Source: Oscillatoriaceae cyanobacterium Prado104
GTDB lineage: Bacteria; Cyanobacteriota; Cyanobacteriia; Cyanobacteriales; Microcoleaceae
Assembly: GCA_025454405.1 (NCBI GenBank)
Contig: JALOON010000060.1
Location: 1 to 64,000, forward strand
DNA length: 64,000 nucleotides
Reading direction: 5' to 3'
Shown: positions 17,150 to 26,743 of the stretch, in pieces
Layout of the letters: every line of letters begins with the position of its first letter
Position numbering within the stretch: the first letter of the stretch is position 1
Made by a program: the position numbers and the translations under genes
The notes under the pieces: generated by a model
Databases searched by the model: none
What the model was told of the DNA's origin: nothing
What the model saw: the letters and a program-made list of their open reading frames with translations, nothing else

Positions 17150-17767
17150 TTAGAGTTTTTGAATTTTACTGCTAGCAATAACCCGATCGACAGTCAATTC
17201 CAATTTGGGAAAAGTAGGAGAAATAATGCGATCGCTACCTCTAAATCCTTGGACTTGATAATGCCCATCTACCAAACAATAAACAAAAACAGCAGGAACT
17301 TTGGGATTGCCCAAATACGATCTAGATGCGATCGCCAAATAATCCACAATCCAATATTCAAAAATACCCAACCGTTGGGATTCATCTAACTTATCAACAT
17401 AATCATCTTCCCAATTAGTCGATACCACCTCAACCGCTAACTTAATCGGTTCAGTTAAAGCACCATAAGCTAATACATTGCTGTTCCACAAAGAATCGCT
17501 GACGACTGAAACATCAGGATTTCTACCTTGTTCTTGTCCGGCAGAATTAACAGTTCTAATCTTGATATCCTTATCGACAATATAGCCAAGTCTCAAACGT
17601 TCGTTCTCTCCATCCAAACACTTAACCAAATACCGCGCAACATTTTTATGCGCCCTAGTTGCATCCACCTCAACAATCTCTCCGTTGACAAATTCGTAAA
17701 TCCCGCAACCATCAGGATAGCGATCGAGGAAATCCTCAAAAGAAAGTTTAACTGCTGTTTGCACCAT
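17150..17767 (-). CDS. Uma2 family protein (DUF820, PD-(D/E)XK nuclease-like)
   Basis: 205 residues. Uma2/DUF820 proteins have a PD-(D/E)XK fold and are very abundant in cyanobacteria; nuclease activity is predicted, not shown for most. Visible: MVQTAVKLSFEDFLDRYP start, NPDVSVVS (metal-binding Asp), IKLAVEVVS (Glu of ExV), and KLDESQRLGIFEYWIVD. ATG at 17767. No operon partner on this strand. A second, unrelated member lies at 58746-59324. Confidence 0.85.
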   Translation of the reverse strand: MVQTAVKLSFEDFLDRYPDGCGIYEFVNGEIVEVDATRAHKNVARYLVKCLDGENERLRLGYIVDKDIKIRTVNSAGQEQGRNPDVSVVSDSLWNSNVLAYGALTEPIKLAVEVVSTNWEDDYVDKLDESQRLGIFEYWIVDYLAIASRSYLGNPKVPAVFVYCLVDGHYQVQGFRGSDRIISPTFPKLELTVDRVIASSKIQKL

Positions 17768-17862
17768 AACTCAAACCCTTTGCCTATTTGCATCTTAATT
17801 ATAATCGCGTTCAACTCTATACATATAGCGATCGCAAATGATTTGTAAATACTCCAAGGTTC

Positions 17863-17895
17863 AGAAACCCGGTTTCTCTAAGAAACCGGGTTTCT
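17863..17895. repeat. Perfect AGAAACCCGGTTTCT palindrome
   Basis: Arms 17863-17877 and 17881-17895 are perfect 15-bp inverted copies with loop cta; each arm is itself almost palindromic. It lies between divergently transcribed genes (Uma2 and the TPR protein), so it is not a terminator there. Downstream, 18047-18073 holds four CAACTGT heptamers. No gene between 17768 and 18140. Confidence 0.9.
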
Positions 17896-18140
17896 ATGCT
17901 TTTACGAATGATTTGCGATCGATGCAAGCTTTGAACGATTCAAAAGCTTACTCGATCGGCATTCTTCCTGATGAAAACAGTCAGTAAGGTGCACCGCCTT
18001 GGGGATTGTCGATTTTTTTTGATTGTTGGTGGCGGTACACCCTACAACTGTCAACTGTCAACTGTCAACTGTTTAATTGCCAGTGGCGGAACCAACCAAA
18101 CATCAGCCAAGATAGAAACAACTTCATTCCCCCAACCGCC

Positions 18141-19295
18141 ATGACAGACATCCACCAAATAGCAGCAGCCCTAGAAGCCCAAGACTACAAACAAGCCGCC
18201 CAACTCATCAAACAACTCCAACAAGAATCGCCCGAAAATCCGTGGGTACAATACTATATCGGCCGCTATTACGAGCTCACCAATAACCTCGAAAAAGCCG
18301 AAAAAACTTACAAACAAATCCTCCGCGACATCACCAACCCAAAAATCGCTTCTGTCGCCCGCCAAGGAATTCAGCGGATTGAAACCATACAGCAAAACCT
18401 CCGCGAACAAGCCATTGCAACTGCCAAAAACGACCCCAGCAGCCAAGAACCCGGACTGTTAATTCTCGAAGCAGTCAGCCCAGAAGACAAACCAGCAGCC
18501 ATCCAAATTATCAGCAGAGTTTTCCAAACCGACGTTTATACTACCCGGATGCAAATCCAAAGTCGCGGCTGGAGACTCTACAAAACAGGTCCGATTGCCG
18601 AACTCCGCGTCTACGGCCAAGAACTTCTCAATGCTGGCATTTCCGTATTCTGGGCAACCCTAGCGGATATTCAGCAAATTCAAATATTTCGAGTGCAATA
18701 TTTTCAGTCTGTTTCTTCCCCAGCAGTTGTTTGTAAAGATAACCTAGATAGGTTGGGTTCGATCGAATTTAGTTGGTCAGAAGTTACCCAACAAGTGGAA
18801 GGCTTGTTGCCGATGTTTATGGAAATGATGGACTACTCGCCCAGCCGCAGAAACGATGAATTTCGCCACAAAGAAATCACTCACGATTACGCTCAAATGT
18901 GCGATTTACACATTCCTAGCAGAAACTGCATTTTGCGAATTTGCGACCAAAGTTACGATTTTCAAAAAGGCTTTGACTTCACCAAAATTCCCGAAGCTAT
19001 TCCAGCTTCATCCAATCCGAAAGACAAAAAATATCGACGCCGAAATTCCCCACAAATCCCTCAAACTACCACTAGAATTAACTGGAATCACTTGCTGGAA
19101 ATGTTAGACGAACAGCTTGACATTACTGTTTGGTCGGAATTTACGCCCTTTGCCGAAACAGTTCTCGATTACACGCAGATGTTAAGCAAGATAGACTCTC
19201 ATGTAGAGGTCGATCGCAAATCTGAAACTCCTTGGGACCCTGCTTTTCAGCTATACAGCGGCTTAGCTTTCCTCAGAAGTCAAGGGAATAGTTGA
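18141..19295 (+). CDS. TPR-containing protein, function unknown
   Basis: 384 residues from the ATG at 18141 (MTDIHQIA). The first 110 residues are two TPR-like helix pairs (AAALEAQDYKQAAQLIKQL; VQYYIGRYYELTNNLEKAEK). The remainder (about 130-384) is not recognised: it contains PEDKPAAIQIISRVFQTD, LRVYGQELLNAGISVFWATL and a short tail rich in D and W. No signal peptide, so cytosolic. Homologues seem confined to cyanobacteria in my experience; I cannot give a function. The upstream frame extension is repeat-derived and discarded. Confidence 0.7.
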   Translation: MTDIHQIAAALEAQDYKQAAQLIKQLQQESPENPWVQYYIGRYYELTNNLEKAEKTYKQILRDITNPKIASVARQGIQRIETIQQNLREQAIATAKNDPSSQEPGLLILEAVSPEDKPAAIQIISRVFQTDVYTTRMQIQSRGWRLYKTGPIAELRVYGQELLNAGISVFWATLADIQQIQIFRVQYFQSVSSPAVVCKDNLDRLGSIEFSWSEVTQQVEGLLPMFMEMMDYSPSRRNDEFRHKEITHDYAQMCDLHIPSRNCILRICDQSYDFQKGFDFTKIPEAIPASSNPKDKKYRRRNSPQIPQTTTRINWNHLLEMLDEQLDITVWSEFTPFAETVLDYTQMLSKIDSHVEVDRKSETPWDPAFQLYSGLAFLRSQGNS

Positions 19296-19315
19296 GAGTT
19301 GATAGATAAATAAAG

Positions 19316-19360
19316 TAAATGCTGCGATCGCTATCCAAAGGCTCGCGATCGCAGCATTTA
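19316..19360. terminator. HIP1-built stem-loop between convergent genes
   Basis: Arms 19316-19331 (taaatgctgcgatcgc) and 19345-19360 are perfect 16-bp inverted copies with a 13-nt loop. Each arm contains a HIP1 octamer GCGATCGC. It lies 21 bp after the TPR gene stop and 29 bp before the stop of the opposing gene, so a bidirectional terminator is likely, though the flanking T tracts are weak. Confidence 0.65.
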
Positions 19361-19388
19361 ATAATTGTGAGCTAATTCGGCTGATTTC

Positions 19389-19841
19389 CTACTTAGTTTT
19401 CACCTGACGGGCCATTTCGCGGAAACCGTTCATGGAAGGGCCCGGAAGGCGACGGTTTGATGTTGGCGTCGGAGCTAAATAATTAGGGGCAAAAGTAACA
19501 TCGGCTGCTGCAGGTACTTTGCCGTTAGTTGATGCTGCTGGTGCTTTTGCCGGTGTCGGAGCGGCAACAGGAGCGCTGGGTGCTTCTTTCTTGGATTTTT
19601 TCGCTTTTTCCAATTTCGTTTTCTTCGCAGGTTCGGCCGTCGCAGTTGCAGGCGCAGCAGCTACAGGCTCAGCTTTCGCGGGCGCAGCAGCTACAGGCTC
19701 AGCTTTCGCAGGCGCAACTTTTGCCGGCTCTTTCGCTGCTGAAGCATCCAAATCGAGAAAATATTCTGACTTTTTGAAACCAAACAGCCCGCCTAAAAAG
19801 CTCAAAATCCCACCAAAGAAGTTTTTGATAAAACCGAACAT
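19389..19841 (-). CDS. Small Ala/Pro/Lys-rich protein with amphipathic N-terminus
   Basis: 150 residues, family not recognised. Residues 1-22 (FGFIKNFFGGILSFLGGLF) form an amphipathic or membrane-active helix; KKSEYFLDLD follows. The middle (34-110) is low complexity: two copies of APAKAEPVAA then KKTKLEKAKKSKK, disordered. The C-terminus (VTFAPNYLAPTPTSNRRLPGP to REMARQVKTK) looks conserved. Proteins with this N-terminus occur in other cyanobacteria, in my recollection without known function. A membrane-associated, disordered linker is the most I would infer. ATG at 19841. Confidence 0.7.
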   Translation of the reverse strand: MFGFIKNFFGGILSFLGGLFGFKKSEYFLDLDASAAKEPAKVAPAKAEPVAAAPAKAEPVAAAPATATAEPAKKTKLEKAKKSKKEAPSAPVAAPTPAKAPAASTNGKVPAAADVTFAPNYLAPTPTSNRRLPGPSMNGFREMARQVKTK

Positions 19842-20214
19842 TAGATTTACTCCTTTTGTTGTTTTTTGTTGTTTTACAGAAATATTTACTAGCTTCCCAA
19901 CAAAGCCAGATTACGAGTCAAGGCAACTTTTGTCTACATTTCTTCATCAAAATTTACATTTTGATGTACCCGATCTGCCTCGTATCGGCAAATTTTAGGT
20001 ATAAATTACCAGAAATGCTTTGCACTTATTTACAGTATTTTAATCCAAAGCCGTGCTTCTAGCATGGGGTTTTAAGCCCATTTTTTCGATAATTGTTGCC
20101 GGTCGCCATTAATTGCCGATCGCCCGCCGATCCGATTCGCCATCTGTCCTACTAAGCGTGAAGCTCTTGAGGGGACTGGGCTAAGCTGTAATCGGTAAGC
20201 TATTGTTAAGTAAA

Positions 20215-20844
20215 ATGAACAGTTCGATCGAGCGCAATCCCATCGTCTTAATTCACGGTATCTGGGACACCAGCACAATTTTTAACAAAATGTCCGCCCA
20301 CCTCACAGAACGAGGCTGGTCAGTACACACCCTCAACCTCACGCCCAACGACGGCAGTCTCGAACTCGACTTACTGGCCAAACAGCTAGCAGAATACATC
20401 TCGGAAACTTTTGAGCCAGAACAGCCTCTCGACTTAGTAGGCTACAGCATGGGAGGCATTGTCAGCCGCTACTACGTGCAGCGTCTCGGAGGAATTGACC
20501 GCGTGCAGAGATTTATTACGCTTTCTTCACCCCATCTCGGCACTCTCACCGCCTACACTTTGCCCCTGCCGGGATACCTGGATATGCGTCCCGACAGCCG
20601 CTTGCTGCGCGACTTAAATCAAGATGTGACTGTACTCAAACGCATAAATTTTACATCAATGTGGACCCCTTTTGACGTGATGATCGTGCCGGCCAACAGT
20701 TCTCAATTGCCTGTAGGTCGAGAAATCAAACTCAACGTTTTGTTGCACCGCCAAATGGTAACGGACGATCGCAGTCTTAATGCATTAGTTCAAGAACTAG
20801 AAGCTCCTATTTTACAACCTAAATCGTCACTAAAAAATAACTAA
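20215..20844 (+). CDS. Lipase-like alpha/beta hydrolase
   Basis: 209 residues from the ATG at 20215 (MNSSIERNPIVLIHG). Visible alpha/beta-hydrolase features: oxyanion segment VLIHGIWDT, nucleophile elbow GYSMGG (Ser), and LSSPHLGT typical of triacylglycerol lipases of the LipA/B group; the catalytic His is probably in LLHRQMVTD near residue 185. No signal peptide, so cytosolic. The length is short for a complete lipase but common for cyanobacterial members. Substrate not predictable. Monocistronic. Confidence 0.8.
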   Translation: MNSSIERNPIVLIHGIWDTSTIFNKMSAHLTERGWSVHTLNLTPNDGSLELDLLAKQLAEYISETFEPEQPLDLVGYSMGGIVSRYYVQRLGGIDRVQRFITLSSPHLGTLTAYTLPLPGYLDMRPDSRLLRDLNQDVTVLKRINFTSMWTPFDVMIVPANSSQLPVGREIKLNVLLHRQMVTDDRSLNALVQELEAPILQPKSSLKNN

Positions 20845-20871
20845 TTAGAAGGAAGGGAGGGGTAGAGAGGA

Positions 20872-21070
20872 AATTCTGAGTTTTAAGTTTTGAGTTGTGA
20901 ACTTCAGAACTGTCTTTAACTCAAAGCTCAAAATTTACAACTCAAAACTCAAAATTCAAAACTCAAAACTCAAAACTCCCGAAAAACTCAAAACTCAAAA
21001 CTCCCGAAAAACTCAAAACTCCCTCTCAACTCAAAACTAAAAACTCAAAACTCAAAACTCCCTCTCAACT
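20872..21070. repeat. AAAACTC heptamer array
   Basis: About 150 bp of near-tandem AAAACTC / AAAATTC units with short interruptions such as cccgaaaaactc and ccctctcaact. The same unit in inverse orientation (GAGTTTT) occurs at 35658-35765. Confidence 0.8.
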
Positions 21071-21081
21071 CTTCCTGCTTC

Positions 21082-24000
21082 CTAAATTCCAGCAGCAGTA
21101 AAACCCGCCCAATAATAAGGATTAGCAAAAGGATGGGGTTTGCGGTTGCGAATTTGTTGCAAAGAAGCCTCCGCAATCAGTCGGTAACTTTGGGAAAGCA
21201 GATCGAAAGTTTGCGAGATTTGCGGTTGAAAATCTGCCAGCAACACTTCTAATTCCTCCCCAGTTAACTCTCTAAGCCACTTCTGAGCGTCGTGGAGGGC
21301 GATCGCCACATCCCCTACCTGCAACTTGGGAAACCGTTCCAAATTCTCATAAAACTTGCCCATCAGCAACAGCGTAGAAACATCTCCAACCTTCCACAAA
21401 CTGCTGACAACACTAGATGCACCCCCATACAGCAAACCCGCAGGCAAACCAACAAAATCTCCCGGATTGCTAACCCCACCAGGAGCAGTTTCGCAAGCCG
21501 ATAAAGTTACTAAAAAGAATTGCCGGAAATCCAGATTAAAAATTTCCAGCAAACTCAAAGATTCATTTTTCAAAAACACTGCCGACTTCAGCGGGTGCGC
21601 CAAATTCAACAAACTCGCTCCGGCAAAATGAGCGCACTTTTTTTGCTGCAACGGGGCGACAGAATTACTAGCAACAATTACACGACAAACTGTTTCTTTA
21701 GTTGCCAGCTTGTGCGCTATAACTTCCGACACTGCGAAATATTGGCAAATATTGGTAACTTCAATATGGTTGTAAAGCGAATCCCGAATCGAAGCGCACA
21801 CCGCCAACAACTGCTGCAAGCGAGGCCGATAGCGGCCCACGGTGGCGTTGCGGGCAGCTTGTTTCAAGCGCAATAACTGACTGTTAGGAGCGTACCGAAT
21901 TCCCGCCCCAAAGCGATCGCTCAAATATCCCTCAGGCACCGGCACCTCGCCAAAAGACCAACCCTGAGAAAAATCCGAAGTGCCAGCAGCATCAAAATCC
22001 GCACCAGTTCGATCGCCCCAAGGAAGTCGAACACTTCCGCCAACCTCGTCAACAGCCTCTGTTACCCCCAAAGGCAAAGCGTGGAGGGGCAAAGCGTGCA
22101 AAAATCGGTGCGGTACGAGGATCAGCCGATCGCACTTTTCGGGAATTAACGCCACCACTCGATCGATTTCCAGCAGTGCAGCCAAGCGGTTGAGTCGGGC
22201 CGGCAGCCGATCGATCCAGCGCCCTTTTTGCCCCGAATAAGCGCTGAAATACTCCGTTGCCCAACCTTCCAAAGCCAAAGCATTTTCCGGCGAACAGATG
22301 TGAACGGCAGGATATTCGGCACCGGGAACCACCGCAAAAGCTACCAACACCTCCCCCAAACTCGCCCAGAAAATTGCAGCAGAATTCTCATCTGGCAACA
22401 ATTCTTGAATTTGCTTGTATTCGAGCGGCTCAACCTTGCGAACCAAACTGTAGAAAGGGTCAACTGCGTTCACCTCCGCGGCAATCAACCCGTCCAACTG
22501 CTGCCACAGTTGATTTAAATGCGCAAAATCCGAATGCGGCAGAAAAGAAGTGCTCAAATCCTGGCTTTCATCCCCCGGCGCGATCGCAACCTTGCGCGTT
22601 TCGGGAATCCGCTGTTCCTGCTGCTGCTGTTCCACCGCGATTTCTAATTGCAAGCCCTCCAATTCGGCCTGTACCGCAGCAGGAATTTCCGCTTTCGGAG
22701 TCAAATGACATTTAGCCAGCATTTCTACCAAACTCCGAGCTTTGTAGCGTTCGGCGTACTCCAAGGCCTTAGCATGATAAGCAGGTTGAGCTGTGCCGAG
22801 TTCCAAGCAAACTTGCACCAGAGATTTGTAAAGTTCCGTCCAAGTGCGAGCTAAATTCAGCTTAGCGCTACCGGGACGATCTCCCGGAGACAATTCATCA
22901 ACTGCAGGTTCCCCGCGCAAGAATTCCACCGTCTCCACAGCAGCAGCAAACACATTGTAAGCCCGCAGCACGTCGCCTTGAGCGCGGTGAGCCTGACCCA
23001 GATCAAACAAATTTTGGGCCCAGCGGTGCGGGTGCGCTTCGCGGGTATAAACTTGACCGGCACTGTGATAGCAAGCGATCGCGTTTTGCAGGTGCGACGA
23101 GTCTTCGACATCCGTCAGTTCGCAAAAAGCGCGACCCAGATCCGCCAGCAGCATCGCCCAGCGCTCCGGAGCGCTAGTCTTGGTGTAAACTTGCAAAGCA
23201 TTTTGATAGCAAGCGATCGCGCTTCTGAGGTTGCGGTTCCTTTCTCCCTTCAAATGTTCGCTCAAAGCGCGGCCGAGGTAAGTGCACAGCATTGCCCAGC
23301 GTTCGGGATATTTTTGGCGGTTGCAAAACAGCAAAGCATTTTGGTAGCAGGAAACTGCCATTTCTAAATTGTCCGCACGATCGCCCTTGACGCGCAGGTT
23401 GTAAGCCCTGCCGAGGTAAGTTTGGATCGAGCTCCAGCGTTCGGGAAATCTGATTTGGCTGTAGACTTGCAAAGCATTGTGGTAGCATTCGATCGCCTGT
23501 TCCAAATTTTGAGCGCGATCGCCTTTGACGCGATCGATAAACACCCGCCCCAAATTGCTGTGAGTCGTCGCCCACTGCAGCGGAAAAGTTTCCCGAGTCC
23601 TGATTTGCAGGGCTCTTTGATAGCAGTTGACCGCGTATTCGAGATTTTCCGCGCGATTGCCGCGAATCCGATCGCAAAAAGCATTTGCTAAATTGTTTTG
23701 AGTTGTCGCCCAACCTCTAGGAAAAGACTTGCGGTTGTATACTTGCAAGGCGTTGCGGTAGCAAGCGATCGCCTGTTCCAGATTTTGAGCGCGATCGCCC
23801 GCGAGGCGGCGGCTGTAAGCGCGTCCGAGATTGTTTTGAATGCTCGCCCAATCCCCCCCGAAAGCTTCGCGGGTGCGGACTTGCAGCGCTTTTTGATAGC
23901 ATTCGATCGCCTTTTCCAGGTTGTTTGCTGGGTCTCCCCGCAGGCGGTCGCTGTAAGCGCTGCCGAGGTTGTTTTGCAGCGTCGCCCACTGTTCCGGATA

Positions 24001-24693
24001 CTGCGCTAGGGTGCGGACTTGCAGCGCGTTTTCAAAGCAAGCAATCGCCTGTTCCAGATTTTGCGCGCGATCGCCCTTGACGCGATCGCTGTAAGCGTTG
24101 CCGAGATTGTTTTGCAGCGTCGCCCACTGTTCGGGAAATTCTCTGCGGGTAAACACCCTGGCAACTGCTTCGTAACCGGCAATTTCGATTTCCAAATTAT
24201 TCGCCCTGCTGCCGAGGGGAAACCGCCCGATGGCATTGCTCAAGTTGCCGATTTGGGCTGCTATTTCCCTGGCTTGCGCGCGATCGGCCATTGGCAGCAG
24301 TGCTGTTGCCCAGCGGCGCAGCAATTGCGCGAAGTTTTGGTCTAATTTGTCTAAATTCGAGCGCAGCACGGGATACAATCTTTGCGGGTCGGGGTTGCTG
24401 GCTGCAGCCCGCAATACTTCTGCTAAAAAAATCAGGTAAGCGGTCGGGGTAGCTGGTAATTTAGAATTGCTGCGAGCAACTTCCAAGGGGGCGATCGCCT
24501 TTTGCAAAAATTTCGATGCTTTGGCTAAACTTTCCCGCGTCAGTTCCGGCACTTTTAAATACAGCGTTTGCATCAATTCCGAGTCGATCGACTTCGGATC
24601 GGCACTCAACACCAAGTTTGCCCCTGAGTCTCCGGAATGCTCCAGCAGCGCTCGAAGCATATTCACATCTGTATCGCCGCGCTGTTCGTTCAT
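21082..24693 (-). CDS. TPR-CHAT protein (caspase-like protease domain)
   Basis: 1203 residues. Residues about 180-590 hold eight consecutive 46-residue TPR-type repeats plus a ninth partial one (consensus: WAT-QNNLG-AYSDR--GDRA-NLE-AI-CY-NALQV). A linker with a coiled coil (about 645-690, LEIAVEQQQQEQ) leads to a C-terminal CHAT domain (about 800-1203). The CHAT dyad is visible: His in PHRFLHALPLHAL (H866 the best candidate) and Cys in LSACETAPG (C1067). CHAT domains are caspase/separase-like peptidases, and TPR-CHAT proteins act as effectors in bacterial signalling and defence, including with type III-E CRISPR; no CRISPR genes are nearby. Ends AGFTAAGI. ATG at 24693. Confidence 0.88.
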   Translation of the reverse strand: MNEQRGDTDVNMLRALLEHSGDSGANLVLSADPKSIDSELMQTLYLKVPELTRESLAKASKFLQKAIAPLEVARSNSKLPATPTAYLIFLAEVLRAAASNPDPQRLYPVLRSNLDKLDQNFAQLLRRWATALLPMADRAQAREIAAQIGNLSNAIGRFPLGSRANNLEIEIAGYEAVARVFTRREFPEQWATLQNNLGNAYSDRVKGDRAQNLEQAIACFENALQVRTLAQYPEQWATLQNNLGSAYSDRLRGDPANNLEKAIECYQKALQVRTREAFGGDWASIQNNLGRAYSRRLAGDRAQNLEQAIACYRNALQVYNRKSFPRGWATTQNNLANAFCDRIRGNRAENLEYAVNCYQRALQIRTRETFPLQWATTHSNLGRVFIDRVKGDRAQNLEQAIECYHNALQVYSQIRFPERWSSIQTYLGRAYNLRVKGDRADNLEMAVSCYQNALLFCNRQKYPERWAMLCTYLGRALSEHLKGERNRNLRSAIACYQNALQVYTKTSAPERWAMLLADLGRAFCELTDVEDSSHLQNAIACYHSAGQVYTREAHPHRWAQNLFDLGQAHRAQGDVLRAYNVFAAAVETVEFLRGEPAVDELSPGDRPGSAKLNLARTWTELYKSLVQVCLELGTAQPAYHAKALEYAERYKARSLVEMLAKCHLTPKAEIPAAVQAELEGLQLEIAVEQQQQEQRIPETRKVAIAPGDESQDLSTSFLPHSDFAHLNQLWQQLDGLIAAEVNAVDPFYSLVRKVEPLEYKQIQELLPDENSAAIFWASLGEVLVAFAVVPGAEYPAVHICSPENALALEGWATEYFSAYSGQKGRWIDRLPARLNRLAALLEIDRVVALIPEKCDRLILVPHRFLHALPLHALPLGVTEAVDEVGGSVRLPWGDRTGADFDAAGTSDFSQGWSFGEVPVPEGYLSDRFGAGIRYAPNSQLLRLKQAARNATVGRYRPRLQQLLAVCASIRDSLYNHIEVTNICQYFAVSEVIAHKLATKETVCRVIVASNSVAPLQQKKCAHFAGASLLNLAHPLKSAVFLKNESLSLLEIFNLDFRQFFLVTLSACETAPGGVSNPGDFVGLPAGLLYGGASSVVSSLWKVGDVSTLLLMGKFYENLERFPKLQVGDVAIALHDAQKWLRELTGEELEVLLADFQPQISQTFDLLSQSYRLIAEASLQQIRNRKPHPFANPYYWAGFTAAGI

Positions 24694-24993
24694 CGTGATT
24701 TTGCCGAACTATTAACGATCGCTGCCTCTGTGAAGCCCATTAAAGCAGGAACCAAGAGCTAATACTATTATTTTGCGCGTTCGTTCTTGATAAAAGCAAT
24801 ATATCTGTCGCAGGAATCTGGGATGCCAAAGGGAAAACGCAGTATTGATGCAGATAGTTTTTAGATAGTTTGCGATTCTTGCAGCAGTCTAAATATCTTG
24901 AAAAAATTTTCAGTTTTTAAACGATCGACCCGCCCTGACAGCACAGCCGGTGGCGGGTTGAGTCGATAAGCCGCTGAGGGGGTATCCGTGAAA
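24694..24993. other. Intergenic region, nothing identified
   Basis: Between the TPR-CHAT gene and argD, both on the minus strand. No repeat, RNA or small gene that I can support. It contains cgggttgagtcg near the argD stop, without a terminator-like stem. Confidence 0.4.
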
Positions 24994-26265
24994 TTACTGT
25001 TGGGCGGCTGTTGCAATTGCTGCTTCGACGGCAGCCAAAGCCCGATCGACTTCAGCCGCGGTGACGATCAACGGCGGGACGAATCTCAACACTTTCGGCC
25101 CTGCCGGTACTAACAAAACTCCAGCTTCGATCGCGGATTTAACGATATCGCTGGATGTAAGTGTGATGTCGGCTTGCAGTTCCATGCCGTTAATTAAACC
25201 CCAGCCGCGCACTTCGGCGATTAATTGGGGATATTTCGCAGCAATCCGATTCAATCCCGCCCGCAATTGTTCGCCGCGTTGCTGCACGTTTTCCAGCAGG
25301 TTTTCCTGTTCTAAAGTTTGGCATACGGCTAAGGCTGCGGCACAGGCGAAGGGATTGCCGCCGAAGGTACTGGCATGGCTGCCCGGTTCAAATACATCGC
25401 AGTGAGATTTGCACAGCATAGCCCCGATCGGGATGCCGCCGCCGAGTCCTTTTGCCGATGTAAAAATGTCCGGTTCGATGCCCAAGTTTTCGTAGCCCCA
25501 AAGTTTGCCACTGCGTCCCATCCCGACTTGCACTTCGTCGAGAATCAGCAAAATGCCTTTTTCGTCGCAAATTTCGCGAATCCGCTGGAAGTAAGCGGTG
25601 TCTCCGGGGCGGACTCCGCCTTCGCCTTGCAGGGCTTCTAGCATGATGGCGGCTACTTGGCGTTCGTCTTTATCTAATTCGGCGATCGCGCTTTCGATCG
25701 CGGCAGTGTCGTTGTAGGGTACGTAGTAAAATCCCGGCATCAGCGGGGTAAAACCTTTTTGGTATTTCGGCTGTCCCGTGGCGGTAATCGTTGCCAGAGT
25801 CCGCCCGTGGAAGCTGGCATGGGCTGTAATAATCATCGGATTGGCAATATTTAATTTTTCGTGGGCGTACTTGCGCGCCAGTTTAATAGCACCTTCATTG
25901 GCTTCCGCACCCGAGTTGCAAAAGAACGCTCGATCGGCACAAGAATGCTCTACAAGCCACTTCGCCAGCTCGCCCTGTACGGGGATATAGTACAGGTTGG
26001 AAACGTGGTGCAGGGTCTGAATTTGCTGGGTAACAGCTTTAATCAATGCGGGGTGGGCGTGTCCCAGAGTGCAGGTAGCAATCCCGGCAACAAAATCGAG
26101 ATATTCCCGACCTTGAGTATCCCAGACAGTGCAGCCTTGCCCGCGATCGAGCGCGATGTTAAAGCGTCCGTAGGTTGACATGACATAGGTGTCAAAGCTT
26201 TCGGTACTGAAGGGACTGGCTGCAGCTTCGACGGGCGGTTCTTTGAGTAAAGTTTCTGGACTCAC
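24994..26265 (-). CDS. argD: Acetylornithine aminotransferase
   Basis: 423 residues. Class III PLP aminotransferase that converts N-acetylglutamate semialdehyde to N-acetylornithine in arginine synthesis. Visible: FVAGIATCTLGHAHP, FFCNSGAEANEGAIKLARK (phosphate/PLP binding), ITAHASFHGRTLATIT, ILDEVQVGMGRSGKLWGYE and the PLP lysine in SAKGLGGGIPIGAM. I set the start at the GTG at 26265 (VSPETLL) because AAGGAG lies six bases upstream; the open frame further upstream is made of TTGACAG-type repeats. It may have slight ornithine or succinyl-diaminopimelate side activity as usual in the family. Confidence 0.92.
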   Translation of the reverse strand: MSPETLLKEPPVEAAASPFSTESFDTYVMSTYGRFNIALDRGQGCTVWDTQGREYLDFVAGIATCTLGHAHPALIKAVTQQIQTLHHVSNLYYIPVQGELAKWLVEHSCADRAFFCNSGAEANEGAIKLARKYAHEKLNIANPMIITAHASFHGRTLATITATGQPKYQKGFTPLMPGFYYVPYNDTAAIESAIAELDKDERQVAAIMLEALQGEGGVRPGDTAYFQRIREICDEKGILLILDEVQVGMGRSGKLWGYENLGIEPDIFTSAKGLGGGIPIGAMLCKSHCDVFEPGSHASTFGGNPFACAAALAVCQTLEQENLLENVQQRGEQLRAGLNRIAAKYPQLIAEVRGWGLINGMELQADITLTSSDIVKSAIEAGVLLVPAGPKVLRFVPPLIVTAAEVDRALAAVEAAIATAAQQ

Positions 26266-26743
26266 GAATTGCTCCTTAAATAGTTGACAGTTGACAGTTG
26301 ACAGCGAGGTTTTTAGACAGTTTACAGTTGACTGTTGGTAATTGACAGCAATTGCCGCGATCGATCTTTGCACTGTCCGCTGTTTCGTAATTGTCACCTG
26401 TCGGTCAGTCTGGTGTCCACTGTTGAGGCGGGGATGTAAATCGGACTGGAAAAACAATCTGCAGGAAAATGCAGGGGCTGGGGCGTATTTTCTTGTGCCT
26501 TACCCGCTTCCCGGCACAAAATTATCTGCGTTATTCCTTCTTCCTTCTTCTTCCTTCGCGTCCTTCGCGTCTTCGCGGTTCGATACGTTGATTTTTAGTC
26601 GGCAACCGAGTTTGTTTGCGAAAATCCCGCGCACTCGCCGGCAGATTTGGGAAAAAATCTAGTTTCTTTAGGCTGATGCGTTTGGGGCTGTTTCGTCATA
26701 AAATTATAACCGCAACAGCATTGAATTTCCGACAAACCTAAAG
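26266..26743. other. Intergenic region between argD and rca
   Basis: Divergent promoters for argD and rca must lie here. 26280-26345 holds GTTGACA heptamers. At 26545-26580 there is the phrase ttcgcgtccttcgcgtcttcgcgg, a repeat common in cyanobacterial spacers. No gene seen. Confidence 0.5.

Noticed and set aside
20872-21070. CRISPR or coding low-complexity frame in the AAAACTC array
   Set aside because: Simple heptamer slippage repeat; no spacers and no plausible protein.
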